Shown here: in pieces, positions 10,581 through 22,830 of the stretch
How the letters are laid out: each line of letters opens with the position of its first letter
Numbering within the stretch: position 1 is the first letter of the stretch
Source of the DNA: Trema orientale
Taxonomy: Eukaryota > Streptophyta > Magnoliopsida > Rosales > Cannabaceae
DNA: 64,000 nucleotides
Assembly (NCBI GenBank): GCA_002914845.1
Contig: JXTC01000100.1
Span: forward strand, 508,998 to 572,997
Direction: 5' to 3'
The notes under the pieces: model-generated
What the model was told of the DNA's origin: nothing
What the model saw: the letters and a program-made list of their open reading frames with translations, nothing else
Database searches by the model: none
Position numbers and translations under genes: made by a program

Positions 10581-12057
10581 GTGAACAAAATATTGGATCA
10601 CCAGGGATCAAAATCTATCCTTGTTGTAGTACAGTCTGAAGGAGTATTCCATGCAGGAATCACTCTAACAGAGACAAATTATGATATATGGTCTCAACTG
10701 ATGAAAATGCAGATTGCTGAAAAAGATAAAATCTCTTACATTCATGGCAAGAATAAGCCACCATCAGAATCAGATGAAGGATATGAAAAATAGTATGCTG
10801 AAAATCAAAAGGTCAAACAATGACTATTAATATCCATGTCTCATGAAATTATGAAGTGTTATTTATACTTGCCCACTACCTACGCCATTTGGGATGCCTT
10901 GTCCAGAGCATTCTATGATGGAAATAATGAGTTACCAATATTTACTCTGAATGAGAAAGTTTTCTTAGCAAAACAAAAAGGAAAAATACTCTCTGTGTAT
11001 TATGAAGAGCTAATTGAAATTTTTCAAGAATTAGACCATCGAGATCGAGTGGTTATGAAAGATCCAGATGATATCAAAGCTTATTGTAATACCAATAAGC
11101 GATTGAGAGTTCACATCTTTCTCACTGGATTAGATGAGGATTTTGACCAAATCTGAAGAGAGATTTTGTGCACAAACCTGCTTCTAAACTTGGAGGAATA
11201 TTATTCTTTGATTTGCCAAGATGCCATCCGTAGTACCACTCAAAAAGGTGACTCTTAAAACATCTGAAGCTAGTGCCATGATGGCTCGGAACTGATCTAA
11301 TCACAATTAACAAGATCGAGTATGACTCAACAAAAGTAAAAATAATATAGACAAGTCTTCTTACAAATGCACTCATTGCAATCAGATTGACCATACCAAA
11401 AGTTATTGCTTTGAGCTGGTGGGATATCCAGAATATTGGGAGCATAGTCGCTTAAAGAAAAAAGGACCCTCCACTACAACAATTGCTGACATAACGGCCA
11501 AGGATGGCGTTATTGACAACGCCTTGGCATTGGTAATAGCTGGAGACAGTGGTGGTAAGGTTTTAAATATTTCTTCTCCTGTTTATAATAATACAAGAAT
11601 AATTAATTCTGGTGCAACAGATCATATGGCATTTGATTCTAGACAGGTTTTCTTGCTTAATCCTTCTCCACAAAAATTCGTATCGATTGCTAATGGAAGT
11701 TCAACCCTAGTCATTGGGGAAGGACTATTGACCCTCACTAATACATTAAATTTAGACTCTGTTTTAGTTGTTCCATCCTTGGATTATAACCTTTTGTCAG
11801 TATCTCAAATAATAATAACCTTATCTTGTGTTGTAATTTTTTGGCCTGCCTTTTGTGTGTTTAAGGACATCGAAACCAGGAAGACGATTAGTCGTAGTAT
11901 TAGGCAAGGAAAGCTTTACTACTTGGACTTGGAGTCAAAGAGTTTCGAAAGCTTACGACAAGCTCTTGCAATGAGTGGTTCTGAGGGGGAGAAAAAGAAA
12001 AAAGGAACTATGGTTATGGAATCAATGTTTGGGGAATACCTTCTTTGGATATTTTAA
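10581..12057 (+). mobile_element. Copia 1 gag and protease parts
   Basis: Recognisable gag of the UBN2 type (NYDIWSQLMKMQI near 10677, then the YLYLPTTYAIWDALSRAF block near 10859). A zinc-knuckle region (CTHCNQ and a downstream C/H pair, about 11368-11415) follows, then the protease region with ATDHMAFDSR near 11613 and the LDYNLLSVSQI phrase near 11780. Fossil; many breaks. Confidence 0.8.
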
Positions 12058-12059
12058 GA

Positions 12060-12800
12060 AATAATTTCCTAGTTTGTTTACAAACATTGATGTTTCTAGT
12101 TTTCAGTGTGATATTTGTGAACTTGTAAAAAGCCATCGCACTTCATTTCCCTTACGTTTGAATAAAAACCCACTTCTATTTATGATTATCCATTTTATTG
12201 ATAACTGTATTAAGATGACATAGTTATACTTGATAAAGTCCAAAAGTGAAGTAAGCTCATTATTTCAAAAGTTTCATAAAATGGTTGAAACTCAGTACAA
12301 TACAAAAATTCAAGTTCTTCATAGTGATAATAGAGGAGAATATCAAAGTATTGATCTTCAACAGTATTTGAAAATAAAAGGAACACTACACCACACTACT
12401 TGATCCAACACACCTCAGCAAAATGGAGTTACAGAATGCAAAAATTGGCACATGCTAGAAGTCGTTCCAGCTTTGTTAATTGAAGCTCATATACTATTAC
12501 CATACTGAGGAGAAGCACTTACTTCTGCACCCTATTTAATCAATCGGGTCCCCTCTAGCACCATTAATTTCCAAACACCATTCCAAGCCCTTACTAAAGC
12601 CATTGTTGCCCTAGTCGTTCCAAATTTACCTCTTCGTGTCTTTGGGTGTGTTGCATTTGTACATCTCCACAAACATCAACGCAACAAGTTAACTCCTCAA
12701 GCATTGTGATGTATCTTTGTTGGGTATACTACTCATCAGAAAGGGTACCGGTGTTTATCATTCTCTAACATGGTGATTGTTTGTCACACTGGATGTTGTT
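12060..12800 (+). mobile_element. Copia 1 integrase part
   Basis: Pre-integrase and integrase core words are visible on the plus strand: the region around 12100-12140 with a paired-cysteine motif, the NGVTE phrase near 12423, and the LRVFGCVAFVHLHKH phrase near 12631. Fossil with many breaks. Confidence 0.7.
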
Positions 12801-13319
12801 TTCTATGAAGATACCTTATATTTTTCCAAGTCAGAATTTCAGGGGAAGTATCAGTAAGAAATTCAGACTCTAGACTATGACCAGGAAACTGATATTCAGG
12901 GTGTTAGAAGCATGGACGTTGGAGGTGTAACATTAGATTCTATTGTGAAGCTGGATTCCAGTAGTGACAAATCACAAATTGAGCAAAACTAAGAAATGGG
13001 TGATATGATAGTAGTTCAAAATAGTGGTGAACATCTACTAATACCAGAAGTAAGATATCTCCTACTCAGTCTGAATCCGACCTTCCACAAACTGAAGATA
13101 TGACTATACTGCATTCCGATATACCACACTAATCGTCTACTAAAAATATTCCTAAGTCACTCAGAAGAAAGTTACCACATCATCTCATCAGAGGTATCCC
13201 TAAACACACATATGATCTTTCTAGTAAAATCAGATATCCTATGAGCTATTATGTGTCTAATTGTCGGTTGTCAGAATCAAATGTATCATTTGTGATTCAA
13301 TTATCAGTGTAACTATCCT

Positions 13320-14066
13320 TAACAGTGTGCATGAAGTTTTAACTGACCACAAGTGGAAAGCAGCTATGAATGAGGAAATGAAATCTCTCCAGAAAAAGAA
13401 ACATGGGAGCTTGTTAATCTTCTGCTAGGAAAAAAAGTAGTTGGATGTCGATATATTTACATTGTGAAGTACAGGGTTAACGGCATAATAGAATACTTTA
13501 AAGCAAGACTGATTGCAAAGCGATGTACTTAAACCTACAGAATTGATTACACAAATATATTTGCACCTATAGCCAAAATCAACATAATTTGTGTCTTACT
13601 GTCTTTAGCTACTAACCCAGACTGGCCATTACAATAATTCGATATAAAGAATGCTTTTCTACATGGTGAGTTATCTGAAGAAGTCTACATGGATCTCCCA
13701 CTAGGATGCATGATACCCAACAGACACAGCTGAAAAGTATGCAGGTTAAAGAAATCATTGTATAGTTTGAAACAATCCCCAAGAGCATAGTTTGGAAGAT
13801 TCACGAAGTCTATAATAGCCTTTGGTTATCATCAAAGTGATTCTGATCATCCCTTCTTTCTCAAAAAATAGTAGGGTAAGATCACTGCACTCATTGTATA
13901 TATAGATGACATGATGGTTATAGGAAATGATTCTGAAGAAAGGAAGGCTTTTACATAAATATTTATCCAAAGAATTTGAAATAAAAGCTCTAGACCCTCT
14001 GAAGTATTTTTTTTGGAATTGAAGTATCCCAATCTACTGGTGGAATATTTCAATCCCAGTGAAAAT
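13320..14066 (+). mobile_element. Copia 1 reverse transcriptase part
   Basis: Typical RT blocks are seen on the plus strand: WKAAMNEEMKSL near 13356, [18 protein letters not shown] near 13643, the LYSLKQSPRA phrase near 13758 and the YIDDMMVIGND box near 13900. It is followed by the solo LTR that splits the RT from the RNase H part. Fossil. Confidence 0.8.
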
Positions 14067-14690
14067 TATTAGTCTGAACACTTTAAAGAGCAATAAATGC
14101 TCTGCAAGTGTTGAAACCGTGTAAAGCAAAAGACACATTTTTTGCTACTTTATATATTACACGGTACCGTGTATTAGCTGTGTATTATATATAGTAAGCA
14201 TTGACAAAAATGTGTAGTGTATTGGAAAAAGTAGGTGAGCCAAAACACTATAAATAGGGACCTATTCTCTCATTGTTTTCTCACCCAATATCAAAGAAGC
14301 ATTTTAATGTTTTCTCTTCTCTAGTTAAAAGTCCTTTTTCCTTCTCTTTGTATTTTCTTAGGAGTGTTTTTTTAAGTATAGAGAGGTGTGTGCTCTCTTG
14401 TTATTCAAAGAGTGGTGGTGAAAGGTGTGAGTGAGAAAATACTTGTAAGAGTGCTTGAGTGTTTTGGTATCATTGGGTAGAAGAGAAAAAGCTGTATGAT
14501 TGTAACAATTTTTCATATAGTGGAAGTCTTTTCTGGAGGGCAGTGGTTTTTCTCCTGTTTTGGGAGTTTTCCACTTAAATTCTTGTGTTGTGGTGATTGT
14601 TTCAATTCCCTATTTTATTTTTCATTATTTTGATATTCGTTGAAGTGAAATCCTGGGAGTGGCGAATTTGAGGCAGTCAGATTCCTAACA
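14067..14690 (+). mobile_element. Solo LTR, 624 bp, inside Copia 1
   Basis: Begins TATTAGTCTG and ends TTCCTAACA (the usual TGTTAG...CTAACA pattern, one base altered at the start). AAAAT stands on both sides (14062-14066 and 14691-14695) as a 5-bp target duplication. Inside, CTATAAATAGGGA near 14248 is a TATA box and a CT-rich leader follows. It looks like an LTR left after recombination between the two ends of a different Copia element. Orientation taken from the TATA box. Confidence 0.85.
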
Positions 14691-15488
14691 AAAATATGCC
14701 TTAGATCTATTACATGAGACATGTATGTCAGCATGTCAACTAGTTGATACACCAGTGGAAGAAGGCTTAAAATTATGTGTTAAATCTAACCAAGCACCAG
14801 CTAAGATACCAAAGGCTTATAAAAAGATTAATGTACTTGTCTCATACTAGACCAGACTTAGCCTATACTTTGAGTATTATCAGCCAGTTCATGCATAATC
14901 CTGGATAATAACACATGAGTGCAGTTACACACATCTTGAAATATCTAAAATTTGCACTAGGAAAAGGAATATTGTTCACAAAAATCTCATATTACCAAAA
15001 CTTAAAAGTGTATACTGATACTGATTGGGCTGGTACTCTAGATAACAGAGAATCTACTTCCGATTACTTTACATTCGTAGGTGGTAATCTCGTAATATGG
15101 AGGAACAAGAAACAAAATATTATAGCTCGATCTAATACAGAAGCAGAATTCAGAGGTATGGCACCTGGACTTTGCGAGGCGTTATAGCTAAGACTCCTCT
15201 TACAAGACTTAGGTCATCTATCTGAGCAACTGATCCAACTATTTTGTGATAATAAAGCAACATGTGACATTGCCCATAATTCAGTATAACATGATCGTAC
15301 CAAACATGTCAAGGTTGACAAATTTTTCATAAAGGAAAAGTTGGATGGAAAATTTGTGGAATTATCTAAAATTCGATCAGAGGAATAGTTGACAGATATC
15401 CTCACCAAAGCAGTCTCAAGAAAAATATTTTTAAATTTTTTAAACAAGTTGGGCATGTGTGATATCTATGTATCAACTTGAAGGGGAG
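14691..15488 (+). mobile_element. Copia 1 RNase H part and polypurine tract
   Basis: Plus-strand RNase H words include VTHILKYLKFALGKGI near 14924, DTDWAG near 15019 and IARSNTEAEFRGMA near 15120. The polypurine tract AAGGGGAG (15481-15488) lies directly before the 3' LTR. Fossil. Confidence 0.85.
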
Positions 15489-15662
15489 TGTTGAAATATC
15501 AAGGAATTATGCCTCTGTTTTCCTCCTTATTTCTAAAGAATATTGTTTCTCTTTGTTTTGAGGAGTTGGCTTGTAGGTTGTTGTCACAGAACATCCCTAT
15601 ATATACCTTGTAATTATTTTTTATACTTATGAATGAAAATAAGACATTCATCAAATCTCAGA
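15489..15662 (+). repeat. 3' LTR of Copia 1
   Basis: 174 bp, TGTTGAAATATCAAGG to AATCTCAGA, without insertion. It contains TATATATACC near 15599 and an AATGAAAATAAG region that may serve as poly(A) signal. Confidence 0.9.
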
Positions 15663-15667
15663 ATTAC

Positions 15668-16014
15668 AACGTAATAATATACTGGGCTTTAAAGTACTAT
15701 AATACTAACTACTACTTTCTTGAATAATACAAAGTTTTAAGTTTCGTATTTTTGTTTGAAATAGATCATGGTCTCGTCTTTGGATGATATTGAATTTTTT
15801 TAGTAATACTTCTCTTGGAGACTAAACCAGTACCCGAGGTCCCTAGGCAGTTACAAGTTGCAATAATCCCAATAGAAGCATTATATAGTACTACATCTCT
15901 TGAAACCTTGTTGACAAGTTGAATTTTGCATAATTAGAAGTTAATTCTAATCACAATTTGAGCATATTGTTGTTACTTTAAAGCTGGAACTATTGTTATA
16001 TTGTTCTAAATCAC
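15668..16014. other. Intergenic, nothing recognised
   Basis: Moderately AT-rich spacer between Copia 1 and the LINE; no gene or repeat end recognised. Confidence 0.5.
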
Positions 16015-17157
16015 AAGACTGTACTTTCGAATATAAAGGACAAGATCAAATGGCATTTTGACACCAAAGGGGAATTTAAGGTGAAGTTGGTGTATAAACT
16101 CTTGCTTTTTGAGAAGATTAATTCTGAGGAAACTTGCTCTACTTCATTGAAATCATGGTGGAATACATTGTGGCATCTCCACATACCTCTGAAAATTCGT
16201 CTATTCATCTGGCGAGTGTTCCATTGAGCTCTTCTTGTGACTACCAAGCTTCTTCGTAGGAAAGTTAAAGTTAGCTCAGAATGTTCCTGATGTGGCCTTA
16301 CTGAAATCATGGACCACGCCCTTTTCAATTGTCACATCGCTAGGCAAGTTTGGAGGCATTATGGCTTTTGGAAACAGCTCAAGATCCAAATTCTCGAAGA
16401 CTTAGGTGAGACTCTTTTAAATGTTGACCAGAATATCTCAATTGAGGACTTTGAGAAATGCTGCATTCTCTTCTGGTGTATTTGGTTGGATCGAAACCAT
16501 CACCTTCACGGTGGTGCATCTCGCCCGGTTGAGAGCATAGTAGCTTTTGCGAACTCATTTCTAGATGAGTATCATGCCGCTACTGACATATTGGGCATTC
16601 ATACAAAGCTTACTTTGAGTGGGGTGCCAAAATGGATGCCTCCTTCCCTTAGTATAATCAAGCTCAACTCGGATGCTTCTATTAGAACTGATCGTGATCA
16701 TGTCGGAATCGGAGTGGTCTTTCGGGATCATTTGGGGTTAGTTCTAGCAGCTTGTACTAGGCGGCTGTCTAGAAAATTCTTAGTTGAGGTTGCCGAGCTC
16801 CTTGCTATCCGTACTAGCTTTCTTCTAGCTTGGGATGGAAAATCTCTATGTCCGTGATCAAAAGTGATGCCTTGAAAGTGATCCAGTACCTTAATTCCAA
16901 TGATGGGCTAGGAGCTGATGACCTTATTTATCTTGATGTTAAATCCTTGTTTAATTTGATCAATTGTGGTTCTTGCCAGTTTATTATACGTGTTGGAAAT
17001 AAAGTGGCCCATCTTTTGGCAAACAAGGCTTTTTCAGTACAGTCGGATATGCACTAGGTTGATTGTTGTCGTTTATTTATTTCTTCTGTTGTAATTCACG
17101 ATTTGAGTTAATGCAATTCCGCCTTTTGTTAAAAAAAAAAAAAAAAGACTGTACTTT
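16015..17157 (+). mobile_element. 5'-truncated L1-type LINE with 13-bp target duplication
   Basis: AAGACTGTACTTT occurs at 16015-16027 and again at 17145-17157, flanking the insert, which ends in a run of A (17131-17146). The body codes for the C-terminal part of ORF2: a reverse-transcriptase zinc-binding domain (IKWHFDTKGEFKVK near 16045, WRVFH, C-x2-C-x7-H-x4-C around 16283-16335) and an RNase H domain (LNSDAS near 16666, AELLAIR, VIKSDALKVIQYL, VGNKVAHLLANKA). In-frame stop codons lie near 16226 and 16288 and a frameshift near 16836-16857. The upstream two thirds of ORF2 and all of ORF1 are absent, the usual result of incomplete reverse transcription. Moderately old. Confidence 0.92.
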
Positions 17158-17213
17158 TTTCTAAAAAAATTACATAGATAAAAAAAAAAAATACCTCCCG
17201 GATTGACAACCTA
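17158..17213. repeat. Right-end piece of a MITE family
   Basis: AATACCTCCCGGATTGACAAC followed by a TA run (17214-17225) resembles the right end of the MITE at 5893-6136 (AATACCTACTGGATTGATGC). The left end was not found nearby. Confidence 0.45.
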
Positions 17214-17225
17214 TATATATATATA

Positions 17226-17727
17226 CACCTTCCTACCAATACCTTAAGATGCTTTCATTCTCTTCCGCAACAAGCAAATATACTCGGCATTTCTATTATC
17301 ATAGACATTAATTCAATAGAAAAAGATTGAAGATGATAAGTATAGCCAGCATTCCAATGATCATGGACATTATATAAATCAAAAGATTGAAGACGCAAAA
17401 TACACAGCTAATATCATACATCATGACATACATTGCCGGTGATATTTAAATGATATAGGTGGACCTTTTATAAATTGCCATGTGTACTATAATGGAGAAG
17501 GTGAAAGTGTTCTGAAATTTTTTGCTTTTAATTTTAATTATTTCTTTTGCACAAATTCCAATATCCAGCCTCTTTCTTTCCGTTTCGTGGACATTCAACC
17601 ATTAATGATTGGATTTCTATGGGGGAAAAAACAATATAATAATAAGACTTCATTTGAGAGAGAAAAAAAATGGCATTTATCTACTTTACAAACAAACACT
17701 TCTTATATATATATATATATATATATA
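17226..17727. repeat. Spacer with a two-copy diverged tandem repeat
   Basis: Two diverged copies of about 61 bp at about 17279-17339 and 17340-17401 share ATCATxGACATTA and AAAAGATTGAAGA. The rest is AT-rich with a TA run at 17704-17727. No gene. Confidence 0.4.
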
Positions 17728-17898
17728 GGGCGCGTCTACAGTAGGGGCGCCCCTACGTAGAGCCCTGTCTATTCACCGTTGGATGGGAATCTATATATAA
17801 ATAGATTCTCCACAGATTCCGTTATTCCCCACAGATTCGCATCCAACGATAATTAAGGCATGACCCTACGTAGGGACACCCCTACTGTAGCCATCCCC
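17728..17898 (+). mobile_element. 171-bp Mutator-type MITE, copy 1
   Basis: Starts GGGCGCGTCTACAGTAGGGG and ends CTACTGTAGCCATCCCC; the two ends are imperfect inverted repeats of about 34 bp. Flanks are TA runs compatible with ATATATATA on both sides. The inner part holds the inverted pair CCGTTGGATGGGAATCT and AGATTCGCATCCAACG. No coding capacity. Confidence 0.85.
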
Positions 17899-19671
17899 AT
17901 ATATATATATATATTAACCGGTCATAAAAGTGTCAATAACCTGTTCCGTAAGGAGCCAAATTTTTGGAGGCCACACAAAAGAATAATTAGGGGTAGAAAT
18001 GTAACTAGACATGAATAAGTGATGGCAAATAAGTTATTGTGCCAAAATATTATTAACTATATCGCATAATTTGCTAACAAAGAACATGAAATGCTAACGT
18101 AGAACATGAAATTGTAAAAATAGTACAAGAGACATCAAATAAAGAACAAAAACTAATAGATTCTATCAATGAATTAGTAAAAGGAGTCAAGAATAACTAA
18201 ACGTTAGATGAGAAACTGATGAATGCAAATTATTAAATGCAGCACAAAATTGATAACTTATGACATAATAAAATCTAATACGGTTCATTCAACTCTAAGT
18301 TACTAAAAAAATTAATAATTTAGTAAAAACCTTCATGATTCATGTATTTTTAAGATAAAACCATGATGTCAGTGCAAAGTGGCGATATTGTTCTCCTAAA
18401 ATAAATTAGATTTAGATATTTTAAAATACAAATAAGCCACTCTCCACTTAACTAATATAAAATTAGAAATCATTCACTTCTAATTTTGAAATTCGTAATA
18501 ATAATTTTTATGAGAAAGAATTGTAAGACAATATGATCAAATCAATTAACTATAAGATTAGTGTAAATATGGTCGTTAGGACCATTAATTACTACATCAA
18601 GAAAAGTTTCAATTTCCAATTAATTTTCGTAAAGTGAGAATGGGGAAGTCAATTAAGTCACATAAAATTAGTCATGATTTAAGCAAAATATTCAATAACT
18701 TAAGTCACAAAATTGACTTTCTAATCATTTTAATTTGCAACGTTGCTTTTTCCTCCTTTTTTTTTTCCATATTTTTCCTTTCGGTTTCCATTATGTACTA
18801 CACATTCTCTACATTTTAGTCTTAGTCAATAAAGTCACTAAATTAACTTTCTAATGAGAAATTGCATAAGACCAAATATACTGTCACATAAAATTAGATG
18901 ATTTAAGAAATTCATTCAATTAGTGGTGAAACTATGAAATTTTATTTAAAAAGTGAGTAAATTAACTTTGATCAAAAAATTACAAAATGCCATGCTGAAT
19001 AATGGTGTCGCATAGTCCTTGTTTAGGCTAAATATTAAATTAGAAATGATGTATGAAATCCCTAATGACAGATGTTAAATTTCACGAAAATAGATCCTAA
19101 AAAAGAACAAGAATGAGGGTGGCATTTGCCACGTTAATGAAAATGAGGCCCTATTATCATTTCTTATTCTTATTTATTTTTTGGAAACTATTCCTATTTT
19201 TTCTTTTTTAAAAGTGATACTGACAATGAAAAGCAAAATCCCATCCTAACTCTGTCTTCTTGGAGTATGAGCCTGACTTTAGACAAATTTAAATTTTAAA
19301 ACAAATTATAATATTTGTTCACAACCGGTCTCCACCCGGGGAAACTCTGTTGATGCCCCTACTACCTATTCTGACAAATAGTAGCACTTACTTATTTAGT
19401 CTTAACTAATCCAAACCGTTCAAGCACGTTTCATATAGACAAAGTCTCGAGTCATTCACACATTAAAGTGTTGGACCAGTCCCATTGTAACGTTTTTTTA
19501 ATCTGTGAACTCAAATGTTACACCATTTGACTATACTAATTTTCTTTTAGTAAAAAATTTTATTCTAACAATTTATCATATATCATTGGATCTTTCTAAT
19601 TAAACCCGAAACAATGGCCAAGGATAGAATTGGACCAGTCCAACACTTGCCAAGTGAAGGAGCACTAAAGT

Positions 19672-19715
<44 letters not shown>

Positions 19716-20559
19716 CTATATCTATAATAACTGTTCATCTTTAAAGTCAAGTTTCAAATTCTAGGAAGTGGCCATAGAAATAGAAAAGTACTCGTTCAAA
19801 CCCATTACTATAACTTGAATTCAGACATATAATACGACAGAATCTTGTGATACCAGTGTCACAAGTAGTTAGAACATAAGGCCTGATTTCTACTTATTCT
19901 TTTTATTTAGACAATTTAATAATTTAAGGCCTCTAACAATGTACATCCTGTAGCAAATGAATTCCGCATTACTGATTTTAGTATAATCACCTAATTAGTA
20001 TATATACTCACCTAACAGAATGCTAAGAAAAGAAGTACGCTCATCGATCGTGAGCCGTGAGCGCATCTTGATTAAATGCACATGTCACGCCATATATTTA
20101 CTTTAGTAACCAATACTTGGTCAATTCAAAAGAAGAAAAAACACTTGATCAGTATTACACACATATAGGTTATCAAAAAAATATATATATATTACACACA
20201 TATATATATTGTTATAATATAAATATAAATATATATTGTTATAATATAAATATAAATATGTCAATTAAATTTCAGTTTAAATTATTAATTACATATACTC
20301 TCTCTCTCTCTCTCAATTTCTTCAAACAGTAATCTTGAACTTTGTTTTGACGTCAATTAGCTAGCTAGGTTTTGTTATCTGTCAGTCAATGAGATTAATT
20401 GTAGAGACTTTAAGCGCCTTGTCATATTGCCAAGAGCCAATAATTCTACTACATTTATATCAAATTATGCAGTTTATCGATCGCCATCAACATTCTTCTA
20501 TTTGTAATTTTCGTGTAGTGATGAAATTAATCACATATTCTTCACGTATGACCTCATGA
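17899..20559. other. 2.7 kb without recognised genes
   Basis: AT-rich. Contains a (CT)n/(AT)n composite microsatellite at 19676-19715 and a short duplicated AT-rich phrase, TATTGTTATAATATAAATAT, around 20206-20258. A CT run lies at 20299-20314. Two GGACCAGTCC-type words at about 19474 and 19633 share TTGGACCAGTCC. No family was recognised; open frames such as 18634-18819 look like chance. Confidence 0.45.
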
Positions 20560-20907
20560 TCATCATAAGTACTCCTCATGATCACAAATATAGGAGGCCT
20601 TCTAGAACAGGGCTTATTCTTTGTGCCCTATCTGTTGGAATATGGCTTAAAATATGCCACAGTTTTGGGACCAAACACAAGACAAACTATGGGTAGTTTC
20701 CCTTAGGGCTAAACATCGATCGGATTGGGCTGGTCATCATAAGTACTCCTCATGATCACAAATATAGGAGGCCTTCTAGAACAGGGCTTATTCTTTGTGC
20801 CCTATCTGTTGGAATATGGCTTAAAATATGCCACAGTTTTGGGACCAAACACAAGACAAACTATGGGTAGTTTCCCTTAGGGCTAAACATCGATCGGATT
20901 GGGCCGG
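20560..20907. repeat. 174-bp tandem duplication across a Copia LTR boundary
   Basis: Two nearly identical copies (20560-20733 and 20734-20907; I saw one difference, GGGCTGG versus GGGCCGG). Each copy holds about 73 bp of flanking DNA, the first 71 bp of the Copia E LTR and the first 30 bp of a hAT-type MITE, so it arose after both insertions and is recent. Confidence 0.9.
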
Positions 20908-21931
20908 TTACACTGCTCGCCCCACCAAATTTTGGGTCGCATTTTTGTAACCTGAAATCTGCCTAATTTTAGAATTTTAATTTTATAACCCGACCAATTA
21001 ATCTGCCTTAGATTTATAAGTATAATTATAGTGTTTTGTTTTTACTCTTTTTTCCCTAATTTTTTTACTTTTATATAATATATATTTAAAAAAATATATA
21101 AAAACTAAGAATAAATCTAATTCAGTCAAGTCAGGTTATATTGGGCCGTCCAATCCGACTATTGTAACTTCAGGTTGGTATTTATTAACTCGAATTTAAC
21201 TCGGGTCACCTTTTAATCTGATTGTTTGGGTTAGAGTCAGTCGGGTTAAAGAATTTTCTGCACACCTTTAGTTTCCCATTCCTAATATTCGGTGGCTTTA
21301 ATGAAACTTGATAACATATATGTATATGCTATATAGATGATGAGAAGAGTGTGTCTTGGTGTAGCCGCACCGCACCCTTTGGAATGGCAGTCGCACTATT
21401 GGTGTTGGCTTGTTGTTGGTATTGTACAAGCTTCTTTGTATAATTGCGTGATGAAGTTGTTTGTACCTCTTTGGATACAAGTGCAACAGCACCTCTTGGA
21501 TTTGGTAGGCACTTTGTTATTCCGTTAATACATATTAGTTTGTTCTCTTTCACTATATAGGAATTTGGTATAAATATGCTTTGGGTTTTTTTTTTTTTTT
21601 TTTCTGTAGCTTATTTATTTTTTATTCTCTTTTTATTTTGGCATCAATATTGTTAGCAAAACATTTTCTTTACGGTCTTGAAAGCTTCTATGAGAGAGAG
21701 ATTTGGATGTATATGGTATTTGAGTGTGAGAGAAATTTTATCAGACTTTTGTAATCTCCTTTGTTATAGTAGAGTTCCTCGCTGTCTCTGGCATAGACAT
21801 AGGCCAAAAGCCGAACTATGATTAATCTTTGTGTTGCTTGTGATTTCTAATTATTTATATTTTGTCATAAATTCATTTAATTCTGCATTTGACACAATAA
21901 GCTAGTAATTTGTGCTTCTGCTGGCACAACA
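20633..21931 (+). repeat. 5' LTR of Copia E (with later duplication and MITE)
   Basis: The LTR reads TGTTGGAATATGGC at the start. After the MITE it contains a leader-like stretch near 21745-21830 (CCTCGCTGTCTCTGGCATAG, then CCGAACTATGATTAATC) of the kind found near the 3' end of Tnt1-type LTRs. It ends GGCACAACA near 21931, followed by a decayed primer site (AGTGATGATAG). Without later inserts it would be roughly 0.73 kb. Confidence 0.75.
20878..21270. mobile_element. hAT-type MITE, 393 bp, in the Copia E LTR
   Basis: Starts TAGGGCTAAACATCG and ends CTGCACACCTTTA, diverged inverted ends. GTTTCCCT (20870-20877) and GTTTCCCA (21271-21278) form an 8-bp target duplication with one change. The equivalent 3' LTR sequence near 26225 lacks the insert. 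Rich in GGGCCG/CGGGTC words like the repeat at 5205-5560. Confidence 0.8.
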
Positions 21932-22830
21932 AGTGATGATAGTGAAATATAAAGTTACAAAATTAGATAGGAAGAATGACTTTGGTCTTTTGTATGTTAA
22001 GATACGAACCTTATTAGTTCAACAAGGTTCCTTATGGTGTTAAAGGACAATGAGGTTTTGCCAATAACATTGTGTTAGGTTTTGGTGAGTCTGAGTATGA
22101 TTAGATATCTCACTAGTTAGCTATATTTGAAGTAGTATTTGTACACTCGTCAGTATTTGTACACTCGTCATATGTCAATTTGTTGTCAGAAAATTAGATT
22201 ATTTGACTTTTGTGAGCATGGTCAAGTTTGATTTTTCCGTTTGTAGGACTAAGAGCACAACGGATTGTATCCATTCAGAATTTTGGAGTCCTTCTCTTAA
22301 TTTGTTTTTGGGTAGTTTTAGTTATTTTCTGATATTTGGTAATGACTATGATAATAGTGTAAAATTTTGTGAGAGTCAGTTCTGCTAGAAGGAAGAGATA
22401 GTAAGACGCCGCAATATTTGGTAAACACTATAACAATTTTTGGTTACAGAATTTTGAATATAACTTTTCTGGGGAAAGTTTACTACTTGCTTTCTATGGT
22501 TTGTCTGTCCAAAGGTTATTGGATTGACGCTGATAATTCCTGCTATTTGGTTAGATCTCCATCAACTACATTTGGTTTGAAGACTCCGTTTGAGGTATGG
22601 TTTAGTAGTTCTGCTAATTTTGATTTGAAATTATTTAGTTACCATACATATGCTCATGTGAATAATGGTAAACTTGGGTAAATGACGACAATATTCCATA
22701 TATTTGAGCTTAGGGTGAATAGCCTTTGGTTGTAGTTTATTGAGCTATTGTCACTAAGTTTATTAGTTAGCATAGTTCTTGAGTTCAGTGAACTTGCCAT
22801 TCTATTTGATACAAGGAAGTTAGTATATAT
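21932..22830 (+). mobile_element. Copia E internal part: gag start and integrase remains
   Basis: A gag opening of the Tnt1 type is seen at about 21952-22060, and integrase C-terminal core words at 22418-22681. A further integrase/RT-linker style stretch precedes the CACTA element. Fossil; many breaks. Confidence 0.65.

Larger units (their letters stand above)
8557..15662 (+). mobile_element. Copia retrotransposon 1, complete outline with two later insertions
   Basis: Plus-strand Ty1/copia element of about 7.1 kb with 174-bp LTRs (8557-9676 including an insertion, and 15489-15662), a tRNA-Met-type primer site, gag, protease, integrase, reverse transcriptase and RNase H in Copia order, and a purine tract before the 3' LTR. 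Flanks GTTAC (8552-8556) and ATTAC (15663-15667) look like a 5-bp target duplication with one change. By hand count the LTRs differ at about 29 of 174 positions, so it is old, plausibly many million years. The coding part is broken in many places (more than ten). A foldback element sits in the 5' LTR and a solo LTR in the RT region. Fossil. Confidence 0.92.
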
